Shown one piece after another: positions 31,846 to 36,429 of a DNA stretch of 36,429 nt (position 1 is its first letter; the number at the start of each line of letters is the position of its first letter). The notes under the pieces are model-generated. The model was given only the letters and a program-made list of their open reading frames with translations, was not told the DNA's origin and did no database searches. The translations under genes were made by a program, and so were the position numbers. Origin of the DNA: Legionellaceae bacterium (GTDB taxonomy: Bacteria; Pseudomonadota; Gammaproteobacteria; Legionellales; Legionellaceae). Location of the stretch: contig JAUYSP010000070.1 in NCBI GenBank assembly GCA_030696305.1, positions 1 through 36,429 of the forward strand. Reading direction: 5' to 3'.

Positions 31846-33093
31846 TTACTGTCTCACCAAACGTGGGTTTAGATTTTGAGGATGCATTTTTTCAGAGGAC
31901 CGATAAGGGTTAATATCCAATCCCCCGCGTCTCGTATAACGCCCATAAACTGTAAGTCTATCTGGTTTGCAACAGTTCATGATATCCACAAATATTCGCT
32001 CGATGCATTGCTCATGAAACTCATTGTGGTTACGAAAAGAAACCAGATACTTCAATAGCCCTTCTCGGTTGATTTGCATGCCTTCATATGAAATTTGCAC
32101 ACTGCCCCAATCAGGTTGATTGGTCACAAGGCAGTTAGATTTTAATAAATCAGAGTAGAGCGTTTCTTCGACTCGGCTCTCTTCTGTAAAAAGATAATCC
32201 GGCTTAACTAGGTAAATATTACAGGTTATATCCAGATCATCTATACATTCTCCTGTGAAAGCGGTTTGAATCCGTGAAAGTTCTTTTTCCCTTAAAGATA
32301 ATATTCTGACGTACACATCTCCTTCCAGGCGCTTTGATAAATCCTGTTCTACTGTCTGTCTAACTTTATCAATGTCTTTAAATTGGGTGTTGTTGAACGA
32401 ATTAAAATACAGTTTCAGCGATTTTGATTCAATCAAATAAGGGGTGGCGCAATCATACATTATCTCTGCGACCGCCACACAGGGTTTGCCTTTTTCATTA
32501 AGCCAGGAGACTTCATAATGATTCCAGCAATCAAAACCGAAAAAGGGCAGATGATTTTGAATGCCAAGTTCTTTGCGTTTGGCTATTCGCGGAATGGCAA
32601 ATAATCTATCCGGATTGTAACTGGGATCAGTGGATGATATTTGCCCAAGCTCGGATTTATCAGGATTGGTTTGATATTTTTTTTCTAATGTCTCACTCAT
32701 ACGATGAGTCTCCAAAATATTAATGATCTGCAGCGTGCTGTTCCAGTTTACGGGTTGGCCCGCCTCGATTTGACTGGCAATATATGTCGTCAAATCAGAT
32801 GCCTCAAAGATTCGCCGTGCTTTATCTTTTAGAGCCTCTGCCTGAAGACGCATCGAAGCCAGTACTTGAAACTCTGGCCTTTCCAGAATTTCTTTAATGG
32901 ATGTCAATGAAAAACCCAGAAACTTTAAAGTAACCACCTGCTGTAACCGAATTAAGTCATTATCTGAATAAAGACGATAACCCGATTCTGAGCGCTGCGC
33001 TGGCTTTAGCAATCCAATATCATCATAGTATTGCAAGGAACGAATGCTCAAAGCCGTCATTAGACTGATATCTTTAATTTTATGGTATTTCAT
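31846..33093 (-). CDS. MerR-QueF fusion: MerR DNA-binding domain joined to NADPH-dependent preQ0 reductase
   Basis: The 415-residue protein starts with a MerR helix-turn-helix (residues 1-70: LSIRSLQYYDDIGLLKPAQR, SGYRLYSDNDLIRLQQVVTL) and a coiled-coil linker to about 130. Residues 147-415 match full-length, E. coli-type QueF: LLF-type RLFAIPRIAKR, CWNHYEVSWLNEKGKPCVAV, SLKLYFNSFNNTQF, catalytic Cys321 in KSNCLVTNQPDWGS with Asp328, HNEFHEQCIERIF, GRYTRRGGLDINPYRS and the terminal RLVRQ. QueF reduces preQ0 to preQ1 for tRNA queuosine. GGAGGG precedes the ATG by three to four bases. Met132 (codon at 32698-32700) has GGAGA eight bases upstream and could start QueF alone. It sits inside a transposon-like cassette. 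Confidence 0.95.
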   Translation of the reverse strand: MKYHKIKDISLMTALSIRSLQYYDDIGLLKPAQRSESGYRLYSDNDLIRLQQVVTLKFLGFSLTSIKEILERPEFQVLASMRLQAEALKDKARRIFEASDLTTYIASQIEAGQPVNWNSTLQIINILETHRMSETLEKKYQTNPDKSELGQISSTDPSYNPDRLFAIPRIAKRKELGIQNHLPFFGFDCWNHYEVSWLNEKGKPCVAVAEIMYDCATPYLIESKSLKLYFNSFNNTQFKDIDKVRQTVEQDLSKRLEGDVYVRILSLREKELSRIQTAFTGECIDDLDITCNIYLVKPDYLFTEESRVEETLYSDLLKSNCLVTNQPDWGSVQISYEGMQINREGLLKYLVSFRNHNEFHEQCIERIFVDIMNCCKPDRLTVYGRYTRRGGLDINPYRSSEKMHPQNLNPRLVRQ

Positions 33094-33109
33094 TTTCCCT
33101 CCGTCATTG

Positions 33110-33140
33110 AGTATATTTTATCACGTAACGTGAGGGTCAA
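33110..33140 (-). promoter_or_regulatory. MerR-type promoter with 19-bp spacer upstream of merR-queF
   Basis: On the minus strand TTGACC (33135-33140) and TATACT (33110-33115) are separated by 19 bases, the over-long spacer that MerR activators untwist. The spacer contains the dyad TCACGTTACGTGA (33121-33133). The ATG of merR-queF lies about 17 bases past the -10, and GGAGGG precedes it. The site fits autoregulation by the MerR domain fused to QueF. Confidence 0.8.
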
Positions 33141-33395
33141 TAGCAAGTATTAAATTTTTCAAATACATCTTAAAGAGGTGTAAGCACACATGAATCGAGT
33201 AAGTATCAGGTTATGTACTCTGATTTTTGGTCGCAAATAATTTGGGTTCATTTGCAATTAATGTGGGCCATCTCTCTGCTAGTAGCAATTAAAGTGAGCC
33301 GAATCTAAATCTCATTCGCATTTAATTTGGGCCAGTTTTATATGCTGATTGTGGGCCGTTACAGTTAGGTTATGAAATGGTTAGGAGATAAACAT

Positions 33396-33920
33396 TTAAT
33401 GGTCTTGAGTCTTTTGTTGAAATGCAATTTGCTGCGGGTATTCTAAAATCATAAAATGTTCATCATAAAAATCTGTATCAATCCTTAGTGAGCGGGGCTC
33501 TGTTCCATAAATCTTAAATCCATTTTTTTGGTAAAGAGCAATGGCAGGTTGATTGCTCGTTACAACGGTTAAGTGTAGTTGGAGAACGTGTTTTGCCGCA
33601 TGCTTGATGATCATTTTTAGCAAGGCATCTCCAATCCCATGATGCCTAAAATCAGACCTTGTATACATTGCGATGATCTGGCCACGGTGATTGGATTTTT
33701 TAGATGAGTGAATAAAAAATCCGGCGCATCCCACGATTTGATTGTGGATGAATGCACCAAACATGTCGCAGTTTTTAAAGCCCTGTTGAAAGTCTTCGCT
33801 GCTTAATATCGACTCTTCCTCATAAGAAGATCCGAATGCTTCAGGGCTTAACTTCAGTGCTTCAAGACGTAATGCGCGAAATGCATCCCAGTCTTTTTCT
33901 GTTAATTTTCGAATATCCAC
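33396..33920 (-). CDS. GNAT acetyltransferase
   Basis: The 174-residue product is a GNAT domain: MDIRKLTEKDWDAFRALRLE at the start, IIAMYTRSDFRHHGIGDALL with the acetyl-CoA loop RHHGIG, and ALYQKNGFKIYG at the C-terminus. The start codon is GTG with AGGGA about ten bases upstream. It follows the broken GNAT gene by six bases on the same strand and ends 27 bases from the right end of the cassette. Its substrate is unknown. Confidence 0.88.
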   Translation of the reverse strand: MDIRKLTEKDWDAFRALRLEALKLSPEAFGSSYEEESILSSEDFQQGFKNCDMFGAFIHNQIVGCAGFFIHSSKKSNHRGQIIAMYTRSDFRHHGIGDALLKMIIKHAAKHVLQLHLTVVTSNQPAIALYQKNGFKIYGTEPRSLRIDTDFYDEHFMILEYPQQIAFQQKTQDH

Positions 33921-33926
33921 GATTTT

Positions 33927-34387
33927 TTATTCCCTATCCAAATGGAGTTTCATACCAACATGTGTTGATTCAAACCCCAATTTTTCATAGAAGGATTTTG
34001 TTTTAGGGCGTTTAATATTCGTCGTTAATTGAATGATTGTGGCACCATGCGCTTTTCCCAGATCAATCGCCTCTTTAATCATCCATTCACCTATTTTTTT
34101 CCTCGACATGATGCGGCAATGCGTACGGCTTCAATTTGTAATCGTGTTGAACCTGTATAGGTGAGGGATGGCATAAGCGTGAGGTGACAGGTGCCTATAA
34201 CTGTTTGTGCTTCATTAGTAACCACCATTAAAAATTGATTGGGATCTTTGTTAATTAATTCAAAAGCGGTTAAATAGCGCGGAGCGATAGTTGTGTCTGA
34301 TTGCTCACGTGTATTACCTAACTCATCATCAGCTAGAAGGGCAATAATCGAAGGTAAATCATTTAACGTTGCTTTGCGCAGATGCAT
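33927..34387 (-). pseudogene. GNAT acetyltransferase frameshifted at an A7 run
   Basis: The N-terminal part (34387-34091) reads MHLRKATLNDLPSIIALLAD and ends VRIAASCRGKK stop; the C-terminal part of the same fold continues in another frame (IGEWMIKEAIDLGKAHG, KSFYEKLGFESTHVGMKLHL) to 33927. The acetyl-CoA loop RGKKIGEW is restored by one extra A in the run AAAAAAA at about 34095-34101. So the gene is broken within its catalytic core, or phase-variable, or a base was missed in sequencing. It starts seven bases after the FlaR-like gene and precedes the intact GNAT gene. Confidence 0.8.
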
Positions 34388-34394
34388 GGTATTT

Positions 34395-34907
34395 TTATCC
34401 CAATGTATGCATAAATTGAAGGACATCTTTGTCACATTGTAGCTCAACAAATTGCACGTGCGGATATTTTATTTTTAGCTCAGCTAATAGCTTAGAAACC
34501 CTTTTTTCGAAACCCCACATATAGGTTAATAAACTCCAGCGAACGGTCTCTTGGCAGTTTAATGCGCGATCATCAATATGTGGGTTCTTATGGAATAGTC
34601 GCTTAAAAACACGCCAGTAGCAGATGTATCTTGGAAAATTAAAATACAAACACATGTCGGCCTGGCTATAGCGCATTTCATAGGATTTTGTTGAATTCCC
34701 ATCTATGATCCAGCATGGCTCTTCCACAAAAGATTGTTGGATGGACAAAAATGCTTGATACTCACGTTGCTCCCAATTCTCAACAAAAAAATGTTTGTCT
34801 AAATGAAAGAGAGGGATGTTGAGTTTTTTGTGCAAAGCCATCGCGAAGGTTGATTTACCTGCGCCCGATCGGCCGATAATCATGATGCGTTTTATGTTTT
34901 TATTCAT
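34395..34907 (-). CDS. FlaR/topology-modulation-like P-loop kinase
   Basis: The 170-residue protein has Walker A GRSGAGKST, a lid and substrate region with HLDKHFFVENWE, WIIDGNST, and CLYFNFPRYICYWRVFKRLF, which match the FlaR/adenylate-kinase-like family once called DNA topology modulation proteins. Their substrate is not established. No strong ribosome site precedes the ATG. It is 12 bases downstream of the YbaK-like gene and seven bases upstream of the broken GNAT gene, within one transcript from about 36.3 kb to 33.4 kb. Confidence 0.88.
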   Translation of the reverse strand: MNKNIKRIMIIGRSGAGKSTFAMALHKKLNIPLFHLDKHFFVENWEQREYQAFLSIQQSFVEEPCWIIDGNSTKSYEMRYSQADMCLYFNFPRYICYWRVFKRLFHKNPHIDDRALNCQETVRWSLLTYMWGFEKRVSKLLAELKIKYPHVQFVELQCDKDVLQFMHTLG

Positions 34908-34919
34908 TCAAGAGATCTT

Positions 34920-35399
34920 TCATTTGGTTTTGCTAATGTCTGCAAATTTAGCAGAATTGACGAGTTTACAATAGTCGCTCGTATTGATTGCTACAGAACG
35001 ATCGAGCCGGCCTGCGTTAAAAAATATTTTTTGATGGTCCTTGATCGCATTATCAATAATCAACAATACATCGTCGTGAAATGAAAATGGCGGTATGGAG
35101 CCTGAGACGCAACCGGTTAATTCTTCACTGATCTCATGTGTTGCAAATGATGCGCCTTTTACACCCATGAGTTTTTGTAACGCTTTGCTATCAAGATTGC
35201 GCGTGAAGGGTAGGACGACCAAGCAGTAACTGTCCGGTTTTATTAATTTAATCACAATAGCTTTGGCGCCACAGGTTTCATCTAATCCATGAAATTGTGC
35301 AACGTGTGCTCCATGACCTTCTTGATGATGTTCTGCTTCAGTATATTTGACGTGATGTTCATTAAATAATGCGATGATGCGTTCATAGATAGAGGCCAT
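34920..35399 (-). CDS. YbaK/ProX-type aminoacyl-tRNA deacylase
   Basis: The 159-residue product is a YbaK-family editing domain: FNEHHVKYTEAEHHQEGHGA, a conserved lysine in AKAIVIKLIK, LQKLMGVKGASFAT and GSIPPFSF, with FNAGRLDRSVAINTSDY at the end. Such enzymes remove wrongly attached amino acids from tRNA (Cys- or Ala-tRNAPro). The start at 35399 has GGAGA about seven bases upstream and overlaps the stop of the upstream dehydratase gene by one base (TGATG), so translation is coupled. It contrasts with CsaA-like and QueF genes elsewhere as another tRNA-related gene. Confidence 0.9.
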   Translation of the reverse strand: MASIYERIIALFNEHHVKYTEAEHHQEGHGAHVAQFHGLDETCGAKAIVIKLIKPDSYCLVVLPFTRNLDSKALQKLMGVKGASFATHEISEELTGCVSGSIPPFSFHDDVLLIIDNAIKDHQKIFFNAGRLDRSVAINTSDYCKLVNSAKFADISKTK

Positions 35400-36304
35400 C
35401 ACATGTTCTCCTCAAGATTAAAATGACTGGTATTTATTCCACCACATACGATGACTAAAATGGATTGATAATCTCGAATGATTGGATGGTTAGCGTATAC
35501 CAATGAAAGAGCGGCGCCACTGGCGAGTTCAACCAATAAACGCTGGTCTTTTGCAAAGGAAATACTTCCAAGTTCGGCATCTTTATCGCTGACAACAATA
35601 TTTTTAATGGGATGTTCAAGTGTCCATTGCAATAATTTTGGCGCAACATAACTTGCTCCAAGGCTTGTGGCTTTACTGGTGATTGCTTCTAGTTTGACAG
35701 AACGATTTGCTTTAACCGATTGTGCAAATACATCAGCGCCAATGGTTTCAACAGCCATGAAAGGAACCTCATTCCAGCCATGTCGATGCATGCCTTCTAA
35801 AATACCACAAGCCAATCCACCGCCACCAACAGAAACAATCACGGCATCTGGCATAGGTAAATGTTCGGAGACAACTTCATCGATAATAGAGGCGTGCCCA
35901 TGCCAAATGTCTGGATGATCATAGGGGTGAATATAGAAAGCCTGATGCTCTTTTGCAAAACTCATGGCGTTTATTTGTGCTTCACCGGCATTGTTGCCTG
36001 CAATAATGACGTTTGCGCCAAACGATTCAATCGCTTTAATATAGATGGGATGACTGCTACTTGGAATAAAAACGGTCGTGGGGACACCTAATTTCATGCC
36101 AGAGTAAGCCACAGCAACACCTGCATTCCCGCCGGAAGACGCAACAAACGATTGAGCACCTTTTGCGAGCTCTTGTTGGCATAATCGACCAATGCCACGT
36201 AATTTAAATGAGCCTGAGGGTTGTAACGACTCTAGTTTGAAAGAGACGTCCTGCCCATACAGGGTTTTAAGCGTTTGAGACTGTATTAGGGGGGCTAGCC
36301 GCAA
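35399..36304 (-). CDS. PLP-dependent serine/threonine dehydratase, 5' end truncated
   Basis: The 301-residue product is a fold-type II PLP enzyme: LESLQPSGSFKLRGIGRLC with the PLP lysine, SSGGNAGVAVAYSG, SVGGGGLACGILEG (phosphate loop), and a C-terminal VIVCGGINTS. It matches L-serine/L-threonine ammonia-lyase (SDH-like), which make pyruvate or 2-oxobutyrate. The first residue is a TTG just after an in-frame TGA, without a suitable ribosome site, and the usual few residues before the TPL motif (here APLIQSQ) are missing. So the start seems lost at a junction near 36300, perhaps together with its promoter. Expression is doubtful. Confidence 0.85.
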   Translation of the reverse strand: MRLAPLIQSQTLKTLYGQDVSFKLESLQPSGSFKLRGIGRLCQQELAKGAQSFVASSGGNAGVAVAYSGMKLGVPTTVFIPSSSHPIYIKAIESFGANVIIAGNNAGEAQINAMSFAKEHQAFYIHPYDHPDIWHGHASIIDEVVSEHLPMPDAVIVSVGGGGLACGILEGMHRHGWNEVPFMAVETIGADVFAQSVKANRSVKLEAITSKATSLGASYVAPKLLQWTLEHPIKNIVVSDKDAELGSISFAKDQRLLVELASGAALSLVYANHPIIRDYQSILVIVCGGINTSHFNLEENM

Positions 36305-36375
36305 ACCTCAGAAATTTCCGGACAACTTTTGAACACCGATCATTTAGGTTTTTGCGAATTTACACCAAGGTAATC

Positions 36376-36422
36376 ATATGGACTCATCTAGCAGCAATTT
36401 AAAAGGGAGGACGAGTCCATAT
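36376..36422. repeat. Inverted repeat near the window edge
   Basis: ATATGGACTCATC (36376-36388) pairs with GACGAGTCCATAT (36410-36422), 12 of 13 positions, across a 21-base AT-rich core. It lies about 70 bases beyond the broken 5' end of the dehydratase gene. Bases 36305-36375 show no gene; a CCGGACAACTTTTGAACACC stretch is seen at 36314-36333. This could be the end of an unrelated mobile element, but only a fragment is visible. Confidence 0.4.
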
Positions 36423-36429
36423 CATTATC

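Larger units (their letters stand above)
31530..33369. mobile_element. IS21-like cassette without transposase, carrying merR-queF
   Basis: The element begins TGTTACGGCCCGC at 31536 and ends with the inverted TGTAACGGCCCAC at 33363, the TG...CA ends of IS21-type elements. GTTAGG directly flanks both ends (31530-31535, 33364-33369) as a 6-bp target duplication. Inside, 65-nt arms (31563-31627 and 33294-33358) match in inverted orientation at about 54 of 65 positions and contain repeated GGCCC and ATTAAATGCGAATGA units, as IS21 ends carry multiple repeats. The left end has one extra unit. The 1.83-kb interior encodes only the MerR-QueF fusion; no istA or istB is present. It must be mobilised in trans, if at all. 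Confidence 0.85.

Noticed and set aside
31678-31872. A 64-codon plus-strand open frame inside the cassette
   Set aside because: It starts with TTG, has no ribosome site, crosses the hairpin at 31788-31817 and runs into the antisense of merR-queF; no protein-like motif is seen.
31563-33358. Two separate IS remnants flanking queF by chance
   Set aside because: The arms are inverted, the outer ends are TG...CA and a perfect GTTAGG repeat lies exactly outside both, which fits one insertion event rather than two.

Overview
The window looks like part of a conjugative plasmid, or a plasmid-derived integrative element, from a gammaproteobacterium, most likely an intracellular or amoeba-associated lineage such as Legionellales. 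This rests on an AT-rich sequence (roughly 40% GC by eye), an F-type (tra) type IV secretion operon headed by a CsrA-like regulator (an arrangement known from Legionella conjugative elements, CsrT/LvrC), LuxR-type proteins with atypical sensor domains, ProP-like MFS carriers and long membrane-anchored coiled-coil proteins. The assignment is inference; there is no rRNA or other phylogenetic marker here.

Layout. (1) 1-7884, minus strand: conjugation operon read as winged-helix/DnaT-like gene, phage P-like gene, small ORF, csrA-like, traA, traL, traE, traK, traB, traV, traC and the first codons of a trbI-like gene. Genes are packed with short gaps or overlaps. (2) 7885-8212: AT-rich control region with inverted repeats, divergent from an XRE repressor. 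(3) 8213-18598: accessory genes, including a CsaA-like tRNA-binding protein, an alpha/beta hydrolase, a GNAT, a thioesterase, elbB, two MFS carriers, one complete LuxR regulator, two proteins resembling its sensor half without a DNA-binding domain, a second XRE regulator and a broken gene. (4) 18599-23720: plasmid maintenance block with a Rep_3 initiator, type Ia parA-parB, twin palindromes at the parB/rep junction (candidate parS or operator), a 21-bp-phased iteron array, a chromosomal-type orphan ParB and inverted DnaA boxes. (5) 23723-27446: four genes for unknown membrane and coiled-coil proteins. (6) 27447-31526: VOC protein, SDR, shikimate-kinase-like protein, ABC exporter. (7) 31530-33369: a small transposon-like unit with TG...CA ends, IS21-like subterminal repeats and a perfect 6-bp direct repeat, carrying no transposase but a single gene that fuses a MerR DNA-binding domain to a complete QueF (preQ0 reductase) enzyme. 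(8) 33396-36304: GNAT genes (one frameshifted at an A7 run), a FlaR-like P-loop protein, a YbaK-type deacylase and a serine/threonine dehydratase with a truncated 5' end.

How it fits together: the tra operon builds the mating pore and pilus, with the CsrA-like protein and the XRE repressor the likely switches. Rep, ParA and ParB with their sites keep the replicon. The accessory modules pair signal-sensing regulators with transporters or small-molecule enzymes. The strongest new observation is the MerR-QueF fusion inside its own mobile cassette, with a classical 19-bp-spacer MerR promoter in front of it.
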